From an uncultured Lachnospiraceae bacterium (GTDB lineage: Bacteria; Bacillota; Clostridia; Lachnospirales; Lachnospiraceae): DNA of 32,168 nucleotides. Made by a program: the position numbers and the translations under genes. Positions 8,256-16,382 of the stretch are shown piece by piece (within the stretch, counting starts at the first letter, position 1; every line of letters starts with the position of its first letter). The notes under the pieces were generated by a model. The model worked only from the letters and a program-made list of their open reading frames with translations, did no database searches and was not told the origin of the DNA. The stretch is from NCBI GenBank assembly GCA_949132985.1, contig CASCGD010000027.1, positions 1 through 32,168 on the forward strand, in the 5' to 3' direction.

Positions 8256-9104
8256 ATGAAAATGCGACAAAAAGATCTTCCAAAAAAGTATGTTACAAAA
8301 GCAAATCCACTGCACGGAAAGTCCATTTCACTCCCTTTTCAGGTTCTGCAGTGCGGATTTTCCAACGAAAAGCATCTTCATATTAACCAGAGCTATACAA
8401 ATTTTGTTATTTTTTACGTGCTTGACGGTGTCGCCCAGTACAGCAAGTTCAAAGATGTCCGCTATATAAATAAGGAAAACATTGTTATCTCCAGCTGCAA
8501 CACAAAGCTCTCCTTTTCCAGAGCCACCCCTCGCTGGCACTATTTTTATGTCGTTTTTACCGGAACTCACGCGAAGCTCTACTACAATATGATCCGTGAT
8601 TCCCAGGGCGTCATTCCCATCACGCCCCTCCACGACATCTCCGGCTATTTTACAGAGCTTTGCTACCTGAACTATACAGAGAGTATCTATATTCAGATGC
8701 AGTCCTGCTTTTTGCTCCATCAGATCATCCACGAACTGATTCAGGTAACCTGGGCAATCGACGAAGCGCGGCTTTTAACACCGGTACAGCAAACTGTTGT
8801 AAACAAGGTGCTGCGCTATATCGACGAGCATTATAAAGAAGAACTCACAATCGACAGCATCTGTGCCGAGGTGAGCTTTTCCAAGTATTATTTCTGCAAA
8901 ATATTTAAAGCGCACACCGGTCAGACCCTGCACCAGTACCTGACCGAATACCGCATCAATAAATCAAAAGAGATTTTAACTTATTCCAAACTGCCGATCC
9001 ACGCAGTGGCTCTGGAGGTAGGTTATAAAAATACCCTCACCTACAGCCGCTGCTTCAAGCAGTACACGAACATGACCCCCAGCGAGTACCGGGAGGCATT
9101 TTAA
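8256..9104 (+). CDS. AraC-family transcriptional regulator
   Basis: Regulator of 282 residues. The N-terminal half (about 20-165) has the alternating beta-strand pattern of the cupin-like sensing domain (FVIFYVLDGVAQY, NIVISS). The C-terminal 100 residues form the double helix-turn-helix: LTIDSICAEVSFSKYYFCKIFKAHTG for the first and IHAVALEVGYKNTLTYSRCFKQY for the second, ending in the family hallmark MTPSEYR. ATG start with GGAG upstream. It is divergent from the sugar ABC operon with two operator-like repeats between them, so it most likely senses the transported sugar or a derivative and controls that operon. Confidence 0.92.
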   Translation: MKMRQKDLPKKYVTKANPLHGKSISLPFQVLQCGFSNEKHLHINQSYTNFVIFYVLDGVAQYSKFKDVRYINKENIVISSCNTKLSFSRATPRWHYFYVVFTGTHAKLYYNMIRDSQGVIPITPLHDISGYFTELCYLNYTESIYIQMQSCFLLHQIIHELIQVTWAIDEARLLTPVQQTVVNKVLRYIDEHYKEELTIDSICAEVSFSKYYFCKIFKAHTGQTLHQYLTEYRINKSKEILTYSKLPIHAVALEVGYKNTLTYSRCFKQYTNMTPSEYREAF

Positions 9105-9111
9105 ACGTTTT

Positions 9112-9160
9112 ATGCCCCCTTTCTGCAACTGTGATTAAGAGAAAGGAGGCATATTTTAAA
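9112..9160 (+). terminator. Terminator after the AraC-type regulator
   Basis: ATGCCCCCTTTCT (9112-9124) pairs with AGAAAGGAGGCAT (9140-9152) with one mismatch, followed by ATTTTAAAAG. It lies between the convergent regulator and patatin genes. The T tract is short, so efficiency is uncertain. Confidence 0.6.
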
Positions 9161-9192
9161 AGATTACCCATAGATCATACCGATCTGACGGA

Positions 9193-10086
9193 TCACTTAC
9201 GGATTTCCCCGTAACCGCGGGAGTCTGCCGTCAAAGCATCCGGCTCAGGCATAAACGCCCGTATCCGCCCCATCGCATCCCGCGCGTCCTTTACGCCCAC
9301 GTCGTAGAGCGCCTGAAGCTTTTCGGGGTTTTTCTCGACACGGCTGATCTTTACGTGTGTGCCGGGGCGCAGCACGACCGCCCCGCCTTCTGCCTCCAGC
9401 TTTTTTAAGCGCCGGATCGTCCCGTTGTACATCTCGTGGCGCTCCTTGATCCGCTCCTCGAATTTCGGATACATGCGTCCGTAAAATGCCTTCGCAAGCG
9501 GGGCGGGCACCGGCTTTTTTCTATAACCGTCCGGCTTTGTGAGCACGACAACGAGCCGCTCATAGCCCATATCAAGAAATTTTTCAAAGGGGATGCTGTC
9601 GGCAATGGCCCCGTCCATATACAGCTTTCGCCCGACCTTCACCGGGCGCGAGACAAAAGGCATGGAGCCGGAAGCCCGCAGCACATCCATCTGCTCATAG
9701 ACACTGTCGATTTTGATATACTCCGGCTTCCCGGTCTTTATGTTCGTCACCACCGCGTAAAAGGGAACATCGGAGCTTTTGTATGTCTCATCGTCAAAAA
9801 CATCCAGCTTGTGCGGCACCCTGCGGTACGCGTAGTCCGTATCCACGATGTTTCCGGTGCGAAACAGCGGGCGCAGCCCTAAATAGTTGGGGTCCGCGTT
9901 GAACCGCTTATTGTAGCGGAGCACCCGCCCCGCCTGTCTGCTCAGATAATTCACGCCGAAGAGCGCTCCCGCCGAGACGCCGATGATGCCGTCAAAGGTA
10001 ATTCCCTCTTCCATAAACACGTCCAGCACACCCGCGGTGTACATGCCTCGCATCGCGCCGCCCTCCAGAACCAGTCCTGTCTTCAT
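9193..10086 (-). CDS. Patatin-like phospholipase
   Basis: Cytoplasmic-type lipid acyl hydrolase of 297 residues (RssA/YjjU-like patatin). The oxyanion loop GGAMRG is at residues 9-14, the nucleophile elbow GVSAG at 36-40 (Ser38), and the dyad Asp in DGA at 158-160, so all catalytic pieces are present. No signal peptide is seen. I chose the ATG at 10086, with GGAG seven bases upstream; an in-frame TTG seven codons earlier is less likely. It starts 26 bases after the BIG2 protein gene and may be co-transcribed with it. Natural substrate unknown. Confidence 0.9.
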   Translation of the reverse strand: MKTGLVLEGGAMRGMYTAGVLDVFMEEGITFDGIIGVSAGALFGVNYLSRQAGRVLRYNKRFNADPNYLGLRPLFRTGNIVDTDYAYRRVPHKLDVFDDETYKSSDVPFYAVVTNIKTGKPEYIKIDSVYEQMDVLRASGSMPFVSRPVKVGRKLYMDGAIADSIPFEKFLDMGYERLVVVLTKPDGYRKKPVPAPLAKAFYGRMYPKFEERIKERHEMYNGTIRRLKKLEAEGGAVVLRPGTHVKISRVEKNPEKLQALYDVGVKDARDAMGRIRAFMPEPDALTADSRGYGEIRK

Positions 10087-10112
10087 CTCTCTGCTCCATT
10101 CCGTCAATGATA

Positions 10113-10808
10113 CTACTTCACCAGAAAACGATACCAGGCAACCTTTCCGTTTTCATAGCCGACGGAAACATCGTATTTTGAAGATTCATAGCGGACGGAC
10201 GACTCATAGGTCTGCGTTTTCCCGATCCCCTTCTTTTTCAGAAGCTTCTCCGCCGCAGACTTTTTGTCGCCCAGCCGGACACCGCAAAACGTAACCTTCT
10301 TTAAACAACGGTTTTGCAGGGACGTGATTTTCTTCGTCTTTTTGTCGATGCGGAAAAAGAAATCCGAAAGCTCGTTCCCCTTCGTATAATAGTAGAGCGT
10401 TCCGGTATAGGAAACCGGCTCCTGGCTGGCATCCGCCTGTTTGATACTGCCTACTGCCTTCGACAGCTTCGTGTACGGCTTGCCCAGATAATCCGTTACC
10501 TCAATCGATTTCTTTACCGTCACCTTGCAGGTGAGCGTTTCATCCCCGACCGCGACGGTGATGTTCGCTTTTCCGCTCTTTTTTGCGCTGATTTTTCCGG
10601 TTTTTTTGTCCACGGAGGCTACCGTGCTTTTGCTGCTCTTAAAAACAGGCGTCTCCTCTGCGTCTGTCACCTTTAACGTAAAGGTCTCCCCGGTGTAGAG
10701 CGTCAGACTCGTTTTGTTCAGCTCTGCTGCATTGACGCGCTTCGCCGGCACAAGCAGCAGCACCATAATGAAAAGTGCTGCCCATAAATGTCCTCGATTT
10801 CGTTTCAT
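10113..10808 (-). CDS. Secreted protein with one BIG2 (bacterial Ig-like) domain
   Basis: Exported protein of 231 residues. An N-terminal signal peptide (about 1-27, basic start, hydrophobic core, VNA cleavage-like end) is followed by a BIG2 domain (about 30-105) with the hallmark pattern LTLYTGETFTLKV, SSKSTVASVD and GKISAKKSGKANITV. The rest (about 110-231) is lysine-rich and unrecognised. No LPXTG motif, so it is probably released or loosely wall-bound. The start is the ATG at 10808 behind AAAGGAG; further upstream the frame is open but carries no signal sequence. Confidence 0.8.
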   Translation of the reverse strand: MKRNRGHLWAALFIMVLLLVPAKRVNAAELNKTSLTLYTGETFTLKVTDAEETPVFKSSKSTVASVDKKTGKISAKKSGKANITVAVGDETLTCKVTVKKSIEVTDYLGKPYTKLSKAVGSIKQADASQEPVSYTGTLYYYTKGNELSDFFFRIDKKTKKITSLQNRCLKKVTFCGVRLGDKKSAAEKLLKKKGIGKTQTYESSVRYESSKYDVSVGYENGKVAWYRFLVK

Positions 10809-10884
10809 AATGTTTCTCCTTTCCTTCCCGTTGTCTGAAATCACTGCTGTTACATACAATGTGATGCTTTCGCCCGGCCTGCAC

Positions 10885-10890
10885 ATTATA
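10885..10890 (-). promoter_or_regulatory. Candidate -10 element for the BIG2 protein gene
   Basis: Perfect TATAAT on the minus strand overlapping the end of the PIN toxin gene, about 77 bases before the BIG2 ATG. No good -35 box at 16-18 bases was found, so it may need an activator or not be used. Confidence 0.35.
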
Positions 10891-11332
10891 ACCCTGATGC
10901 AAAGCCCGCTTCCCACCCGTCAATTGTGATGCACCGGATTTCCTGGAACTGCTTCAGCTGGTTGTCATTTGTCAGCATGACATCACAACCCGAAAGGCAG
11001 GCCGATGCAAGCTGCAGAGCATCCATGCCTTTAAAATGCAGATACTCCGCACGGATTCTGGCAGCCTTTTCTGCCGTTGTCCGGTCAATATTCCTTAACA
11101 CAATCCCACAATCCGAGACAAATTCATAGAACGCGGTAATTTTTTCCCAGTTGTCCGTACGATATGGAAACACCAGATATTCTTCGCATGTTATCACAGA
11201 CGATACCATGGGAATATCGTTCGAAAGCAGCTCAGAAAAAATACTTTTCACCGTCTGTATATAATTCGCATCATTGTCCAGAAGATATATCAGAGAGGCT
11301 GTATCCAGAAAAATTTTCCTACAATCTGTCAT
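10886..11332 (-). CDS. PIN-domain ribonuclease toxin (VapC-like)
   Basis: Protein of 148 residues with the PIN fold and its acidic metal-binding set: Asp10 (FLDTASLIYLLD), Glu50/51 (CEEYL), Asp104 (MDALQLASA) and Asp123 (LTNDNQL). VapC-type toxins cleave RNA, often tRNA, and are held inactive by the partner antitoxin. Its ATG overlaps the antitoxin gene by 14 bases, giving translational coupling in the usual antitoxin-first order. All catalytic acids are present, so it is probably active. Target RNA cannot be predicted. Confidence 0.88.
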   Translation of the reverse strand: MTDCRKIFLDTASLIYLLDNDANYIQTVKSIFSELLSNDIPMVSSVITCEEYLVFPYRTDNWEKITAFYEFVSDCGIVLRNIDRTTAEKAARIRAEYLHFKGMDALQLASACLSGCDVMLTNDNQLKQFQEIRCITIDGWEAGFASGL

Positions 11333-11537
11333 TTTCCCTCAGCTCCCTCACATATTCCTGCGCATCTGAATGAAACATCTTTTTCCCCCGCCCAATATAC
11401 CGTTCCAAGTCTATCTTTTCTTTTTTTTGTGTTGTATCAAGAATGGTGACAATCACTCTTTGTCCTTCTGCAAGTGATACATTCTCCTCAAGGACGATAT
11501 TGTTGCCATTATAGTATCCGTTTACTGCCGCAAACAT
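11319..11537 (-). CDS. VapB-like antitoxin
   Basis: Small protein of 72 residues. The N-terminal half (AAVNGYYNGNNIVLEENVSLAEGQRVIVTIL) has the short beta-strand pattern of AF2212/DUF104-type antitoxins, whose start (V-x-G-x-Y-x-G) and EGQ-V-VTIL motif it matches. The C-terminal half is a charged, toxin-wrapping tail. I prefer the ATG at 11537 because AAGGGG lies eight bases upstream; the GTG three codons earlier is too close to it. Its position directly before the PIN toxin supports the call. Confidence 0.82.
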   Translation of the reverse strand: MFAAVNGYYNGNNIVLEENVSLAEGQRVIVTILDTTQKKEKIDLERYIGRGKKMFHSDAQEYVRELRENDRL

Positions 11538-11579
11538 ATGGTTCACCCCTTCCGGATAATTTTTTACTATTGTACCAAG

Positions 11580-11667
11580 CCACTAACCTCATGCTTCGCC
11601 TTTCGGCTCGCATTCGCTAAGTGGCCTGGTATTATTCGCACCAGGCTCGTAAACACCTCGCCAAGTG
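11580..11667 (-). promoter_or_regulatory. Three-hairpin structured leader of the toxin-antitoxin transcript
   Basis: Downstream of the promoter the minus strand folds into three stems: CACTT/AGGTG (11667-11654), GCCTGGT/ACCAGGC (11646-11624), and CCACT/AGTGG (11624-11580). The last contains an inner ATGC-GA-GCC-GAAA-GGC-GA-AGCAT stem with a GNRA tetraloop. The leader is about 130 bases long before the antitoxin ATG. It is not a riboswitch class I recognise; a regulatory leader or an interspersed repeat inserted here are both possible. Confidence 0.55.
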
Positions 11668-11672
11668 CTCAT

Positions 11673-11701
11673 ATTATACCACAATAACCTGATTTTTTAC
11701 A
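11673..11701 (-). promoter_or_regulatory. Extended -10 promoter of the toxin-antitoxin operon
   Basis: Minus-strand TATAAT (11678-11673) preceded by TGG, making an extended -10. The weak -35 candidate TGTAAA (11701-11696) sits 17 bases upstream. The start would be near 11666, at the first leader hairpin. It lies just past the last gene of the eCIS cluster. Confidence 0.65.
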
Positions 11702-11720
11702 TCTGATTTCCTGTATCTTT

Positions 11721-13313
11721 TTATAGTTTTCCTTCTGACGCTTCCCTCCGCTGCCTCTCCTGATAAGTTTCCAGAGCACTTTTGTACCTCGACAAAATAT
11801 TCGAAATCTCGCTCATGCTCTGCTCCAGCCGGTAGTTGTTTGGCATCCTCCGCCCCATCGCATCAAACCTGGGGATCGGGACGGACACGCCCCGTTTAAC
11901 CGCCTCCTGCTCCCACAGCATGCGGGCTATGACCGAAAGCTCTTTCAAGATCTTTCCCTTGTACAAAATCAAAAACTGCTCGTCCATTCCGATTCCGTCC
12001 TGCTCCATCAGATCCCATTGCTGTTCGCGGACTCCGACCCTTCCGATAAACCGGTCATAAAATTGTGCATGCGCCTCAATAAATTCAAATTTTGCCAGAT
12101 CCTTCATGGCGCGCATCAGGCCGCCAAAGTCGCCCTGCTCAAAAAGCCTCACATACGGCTCCGCGTCAAAATCCAAAAACATGCCGCAATATTTCCCGAT
12201 GACCTCCCGCTTCAGATCCTGATCGGCGTCTGTCTGGGCACCCTGCAAAACGTGTACCAGTTGGGTGGCAAGCCTGTCCCTGAAATCCTCGTCCACCTCT
12301 CCTGCCATCACGTAATGCCGGTTTTCAGAAAGCACCCGCTCCCACGTCTGATCATCCAGCGCTTCATCCTCTTTCAGCTCCCCGCCTTCCCGCAGCTTTG
12401 CGGTCACAAGCTGCCTTAGCTCCTCTTCCGCTTCCGTCTCAATCTCCCGCGTCGTCCCTGCCATCTGCGCGGTTACCCGGTCCTGTTCCGTCACGGCGGA
12501 AAACTCGTAAAACTGCCGGAGCACCTCCTTCTGGCGGTCGGATAGCTCACCCTCCACGATCACTGCCCCGTCAGCCACCTTTGCCATCACCCGCATCGCG
12601 CCGATGATATCCCTGCGCCGGTTTTCCGCCAGCCGCCGCTGCTGCTGCAAAACCTCAATCCTCCGACGGACCTCAGCCTGCATCGAAGGGTTTTTCATGA
12701 TATCCTTGTCATCGAGCAGCTCCGCGTAGGCGCGCAGCTCATTTTGAAACGACGCCTCCACTTCGCTGGCCGCGTACAGCTTCCGGTAGATTACCTCCAG
12801 CGTCCTGCTCTGCGGGCTGTTCGCGCCCTTTTTCAGCTTCGCCTGATAGAGCGCGTTTCCGGCCTCCTTCAAAATCTCATACTGGTCGGCGGCAAACAGG
12901 TGCTTCGCCTGTACGGGAATGGAAAAATCCTTCTGCCTGTTTTTCTGCTCCTTTAAAATCTGCTGCCGGCGCTTTTTATTCTCCTTATCGATCTTTTTTC
13001 TCGACTTTTTGTACTTGTCACTCACCTTGTTGTACATGGCCTGCTCGTCCTTGTCGTCACTCCGGGCGATCACCGGCTGATGCTCCATGACGCGGGCGGT
13101 CCGCTCCACAAATCCGTCGCCAAAAACCGTGGGGTTTTCCTCCAGAAAGTGTTCCCGCCACTCGTTCATCTTCTCGGTCTCAAGCTCTTCGTTTACAATC
13201 TGCGCCCGCTCCGTCTCCATGGATTTCTCATCCGCGTGCAGGCTCACATCCTTTACAAGCGCTTCCACCTGCTTTTTGTAGCGCGCCTCTTTCTCACTCC
13301 AAATATCTGCCAT
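11721..13313 (-). CDS. Large helical coiled-coil protein (paralogue of the 531-residue protein)
   Basis: Protein of 530 residues, not a family I can name. It is highly charged and predicted almost wholly alpha-helical, with a very basic region at about 95-135 (KKSRKKIDKENKKRRQ). It aligns in order with the 531-residue protein at 14731: WREHFLE..GDGFVERTAR against RRENFLN..GDSFAGRVAR, then the basic helix, then ADQYEIL against GYQYDIL, then IYRKLY against MYRDLY. No signal peptide and no catalytic motif. ATG start with AAGGAGAG. Last gene of the cluster and next to a GNAT gene, as is its paralogue. Cargo or structural accessory of the injection system are both possible; the function is unknown. 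Confidence 0.8.
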   Translation of the reverse strand: MADIWSEKEARYKKQVEALVKDVSLHADEKSMETERAQIVNEELETEKMNEWREHFLEENPTVFGDGFVERTARVMEHQPVIARSDDKDEQAMYNKVSDKYKKSRKKIDKENKKRRQQILKEQKNRQKDFSIPVQAKHLFAADQYEILKEAGNALYQAKLKKGANSPQSRTLEVIYRKLYAASEVEASFQNELRAYAELLDDKDIMKNPSMQAEVRRRIEVLQQQRRLAENRRRDIIGAMRVMAKVADGAVIVEGELSDRQKEVLRQFYEFSAVTEQDRVTAQMAGTTREIETEAEEELRQLVTAKLREGGELKEDEALDDQTWERVLSENRHYVMAGEVDEDFRDRLATQLVHVLQGAQTDADQDLKREVIGKYCGMFLDFDAEPYVRLFEQGDFGGLMRAMKDLAKFEFIEAHAQFYDRFIGRVGVREQQWDLMEQDGIGMDEQFLILYKGKILKELSVIARMLWEQEAVKRGVSVPIPRFDAMGRRMPNNYRLEQSMSEISNILSRYKSALETYQERQRREASEGKL

Positions 13314-13384
13314 TTCACACTCTCCTTTTCACTCACAGCACAGCCGATATTTCATCCGGCCCGCCGCGTACGGGAAAACCCCCG

Positions 13385-14341
13385 TCAATTCATATATCCT
13401 GCACCAGCTTCCCGGGGCTGCCGGCTTTCTGCTTCCGTCTCCACCAGATCAGACAGATCCACCGGCTCCTCCAACAGCAGCTCCATAAACTGCCTGTGAT
13501 ACTCGTCGCAGTCCATCAGCGGCCATGTCACCCGGACCGCCTCTTCCTCCATGGGACGCTCCAGAAGCTTTTCCAAAAACTTCGTCATCGGCTCGTCCAC
13601 AGTGCGCAGCGTACACACCGTCTCCTTTGGATAGCGTTTTAAACCCTCCTGCATGGCAAAGCGCATCAGCAGCAATAATACCGCCGGGCTCTCCGCATCC
13701 GAATACACAAACGGAAGCTCAATCTCCTCCCCCTGCCGCTCTGCAAGAAGAACCGCCTCTATCTGCCCGTTTTTCTTATAGACGCAGGAGCAGTCCGCCT
13801 CGTAGTCCGCCGGGCTTATGGGCAGCTGCACCGGGACAAATCCCTTCTGCTTCATCCTTCTGCAAAGCGACGCAAGCTCCGCCTCCGTGCAGCTTAAGAG
13901 CGGGAAAACGCTCTCCGTGCTTCCTGCAAACATTTGATTGTCCTTCACATCCTTCAATGCAAACCGGAACGAGCCGCATCCGGCCGGACTCTCCCACGCC
14001 CCGCTGCCAGAGAACACCGCATGGACCGTCGGATGGTCCTTCGGGATATATCTGGCGCTCACCCAGTGCACGCCTGCCCGCCAGAGCGCATAGCCCAGAT
14101 TTGCGATGCATTCCCCACACAGCCCCCGCCCGCGGTAATCCGGGGCGATATAGATATAGTTTAAAATCGATTCCGGCTCCATCACATGCACGACGGCCGC
14201 ACCCACTGCCACATGATCCTTCACGATCCCGTAGATCATAAGCTGCTGCTCATTCTCATATGCCCGCCGAAGCTGCACCGGCACAAAATCCATAAAAAAT
14301 TTTACCTGGTTCTCCGGAACCCAGTCAAATACCACGCTCAT
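13385..14341 (-). CDS. GNAT-family acetyltransferase, cluster copy 2
   Basis: Protein of 318 residues. The N-terminal GNAT domain carries the acetyl-CoA loop APDYRGRGL at 66-74, followed by the helix CIANLGYALW. The C-terminal part (about 150-290) contains TVCTLRTVDEPMTKFL and an alternating strand/helix pattern that may be a second, degenerate acyltransferase-like half. It is clearly paralogous to the GNAT at 16383 over its whole length (shared APDYRG.GL, ANLGY.LW, CSCVY.KN, TLRTVDE). I chose the ATG at 14341, with GGAGG nine bases upstream; the ATG five codons earlier overlaps that site. The target of acetylation is unknown; the neighbouring helical protein is a candidate. Confidence 0.85.
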   Translation of the reverse strand: MSVVFDWVPENQVKFFMDFVPVQLRRAYENEQQLMIYGIVKDHVAVGAAVVHVMEPESILNYIYIAPDYRGRGLCGECIANLGYALWRAGVHWVSARYIPKDHPTVHAVFSGSGAWESPAGCGSFRFALKDVKDNQMFAGSTESVFPLLSCTEAELASLCRRMKQKGFVPVQLPISPADYEADCSCVYKKNGQIEAVLLAERQGEEIELPFVYSDAESPAVLLLLMRFAMQEGLKRYPKETVCTLRTVDEPMTKFLEKLLERPMEEEAVRVTWPLMDCDEYHRQFMELLLEEPVDLSDLVETEAESRQPREAGAGYMN

Positions 14342-14365
14342 TTTATTATCCTCCATCTTTATCAG

Positions 14366-14400
14366 ATGCTACGCTGCTCTTCACACCCGAACCATAGCAT
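14366..14400 (-). promoter_or_regulatory. Intercistronic hairpin before the second GNAT gene
   Basis: Minus-strand ATGCTATG pairs with CGTAGCAT (one G-T pair) across a 19-base loop, in the 108-base gap between the 87-residue protein and the GNAT start. No T tract follows, so it is not a simple terminator. Confidence 0.35.
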
Positions 14401-14449
14401 GCCCCCTGGATATGCATTTACTGTGTGGCTGCGGGAAAAATACGCTCCC

Positions 14450-14713
14450 TCAGTATTCCGCGCGAAGCTCCGCAAGCAGAAGCCGGATCGTCTCGGCACT
14501 CTTCGTCTCCAGTTTCTTTTCAATCTGCCAGCGCAGGATGCGCAGCAGATCCCGCCAGCCCTCCAGCTCATAGGCGCCAGGCTGTATGTTCCCCATGGCG
14601 CGCTCCGCCTCCCTCCAGCGGTGGTGCTCCACGTAACACAGCAGCTCCTCCAACACCTCTGACTGCTCCCCTGCAAACTGTAAAAACTCATTGTTAACCG
14701 TTTTGTCAGCCAT
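14450..14713 (-). CDS. Small helical protein of 87 residues
   Basis: Unrecognised small protein, rich in Glu, Leu and Arg, predicted as three to four alpha-helices (EVLEELLCYVEHHRWREAERAMG, then WRDLLRILRWQIEKKL, then AETIRLLLAELRAEY). The size and helical character resemble small effector chaperones or FlgN/FliT-like export chaperones, but that is only a shape comparison. The ATG at 14713 has AGGAG five bases upstream and lies 17 bases after the 531-residue protein gene. Being sandwiched between helical protein and GNAT suggests it serves one of them. Confidence 0.75.
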   Translation of the reverse strand: MADKTVNNEFLQFAGEQSEVLEELLCYVEHHRWREAERAMGNIQPGAYELEGWRDLLRILRWQIEKKLETKSAETIRLLLAELRAEY

Positions 14714-14730
14714 CACAGCTCCTGTTTCTC

Positions 14731-16326
14731 CTATTGTACACCTCTGCCTCTGTACTGATTGATCGCCATGTCCATCGTCCGGTCGGCAACTGCAAGCTGG
14801 CGCTTTGCTTTGTCCATTGCCTGTTCTACCAGCTCATCTCCCTCATATTGCCCGATGCCGTATCGCTCGGTCGCGCTAAGCATGTCCGCTGTCAGCACGC
14901 CGGCCCTGTAAGCCCGCGTCAACGCGAGAAAACGCGCCCTGCGCGAAAGTGCGTAGAGCATTTGGCGCATGGCCCCAATCTTTTCCGCCGTGAGGTTGTG
15001 CTCGCGCATATATACATCCCCGATCAGTTCATCGCCGCTGCCATTTACAATATCCTTATAGCCTTTCATAAGATCCGAGGCATGCTGCAGCCGATAGCCA
15101 AGCATCTCAAACTGATCCCTGTCATGCAAAAGCAGATCATCCGACTGCCGGTATCGTTCCACAAACGCTGTCGGATCATCCCCCATCACCCGGAGCATTG
15201 CATCCATACTGCCCGTTGTGAACTCCTGAATATACCTCATCGCCTCCGTCCTTGTCTCAACATCCGCATTCAGGTCATCCTTTTCCGTGTTCCGTGTCTC
15301 TGACGCGCGGTAAACGATCACCTTCGCCGCCTTCGTAATCGTCTCCGCATCCTCTAAATCCACAAAATTCTGCGCCCTGCCTGCAGATGAAGGGTAAACC
15401 TCCCGCGCGTATTCTGCCAGCTCCTCAGGCGTGGAGCGCTGCCAGCCCATCCGTTCCTCCAGCGCAGCCCGGCATCTCATGATCTCGGGTATCAGCGCAT
15501 CTTTGATATTGTCCGATATCGTGCCAAAATGTGTGGCTTCCTCGGCATACCTGGCCTTCTCCTGCTGCTGCTGCTCCGTCAGTCCCACATTCTGATATTC
15601 CTGCATTGTTTCCTTTACGGCATCGACAACCTCCTCGCCCCTTAAAAGCGCCTTGAGCCCATCGCACAGCATCTGAACGCGGTGCTGCAAAAAGCTCTGT
15701 CGATCGTGCAGCAAATCCATCCTGCGGTCTACCTCACGCGCCATCGCCCGATCCTCCACCTCCTGATACGCATACGAATAATAGAGGGACTGCCTGCTGA
15801 GCGCACCGTACGCCTCGTCCGCGATGTAGAGATCCCTGTACATCGCGTCCACAGCCTCCCTGTTCCGGGCATATGCCTCCGGATTTTCCATCATCCATCC
15901 TTTCGCATCCGCGAGTATGTCATACTGATACCCCGTCGCAAACGACTGTGTGCGAATAAAGCTGTACTTCACATCCCGTGCATATGAGCGCCGCTGCGCC
16001 CGCTCATCCCTCGAAATCCGCCTTTTTGATGCATTGTACTGTTTGCGTATCTGGCGGTTCATCTTCTTCTGCGCCTTGTCCTGCGGCTCTTTTTCAATCG
16101 GCTCGCCGATTTGAGCGCGCGCGACACGCCCGGCAAACGAATCGCCAATCGTATGCCCGCGTCCATTCAGAAAATTTTCACGCCTTTCATATACCTCTTC
16201 ACGTCCCATCTGCTCCCTGATCAGCTGGTCTGTGACGGCATTGATCTCCTTTTCCTTAAGCATCCGTACAGAACCTGTCATCTGCTCGATCTGCTGTTTT
16301 ACCTGATCCCTTTGTATCTGATCCAT
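14731..16326 (-). CDS. Large helical coiled-coil protein (paralogue of the 530-residue protein)
   Basis: Soluble, charged, helix-rich protein of 531 residues without a recognised domain. A basic segment at about 85-120 (NRQIRKQYNASKRRISRDERAQRR) matches the basic helix of the 530-residue paralogue, and the flanking motifs GDSFAGRVAR and GYQYDIL are shared in the same order. No Cys-rich motif, signal peptide or membrane helix. ATG start with AGGAAAA upstream. Each of the two helical proteins is encoded next to a GNAT gene, so the pair looks like a duplicated cassette. Possible roles are injected cargo, lumen filler or tail-associated protein. Confidence 0.8.
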   Translation of the reverse strand: MDQIQRDQVKQQIEQMTGSVRMLKEKEINAVTDQLIREQMGREEVYERRENFLNGRGHTIGDSFAGRVARAQIGEPIEKEPQDKAQKKMNRQIRKQYNASKRRISRDERAQRRSYARDVKYSFIRTQSFATGYQYDILADAKGWMMENPEAYARNREAVDAMYRDLYIADEAYGALSRQSLYYSYAYQEVEDRAMAREVDRRMDLLHDRQSFLQHRVQMLCDGLKALLRGEEVVDAVKETMQEYQNVGLTEQQQQEKARYAEEATHFGTISDNIKDALIPEIMRCRAALEERMGWQRSTPEELAEYAREVYPSSAGRAQNFVDLEDAETITKAAKVIVYRASETRNTEKDDLNADVETRTEAMRYIQEFTTGSMDAMLRVMGDDPTAFVERYRQSDDLLLHDRDQFEMLGYRLQHASDLMKGYKDIVNGSGDELIGDVYMREHNLTAEKIGAMRQMLYALSRRARFLALTRAYRAGVLTADMLSATERYGIGQYEGDELVEQAMDKAKRQLAVADRTMDMAINQYRGRGVQ

Positions 16327-16382
16327 GATTTTCCTACATCCTCTGATCCTTTATCCTGGCAGCTTTGCCTGCGTTTTCACGG

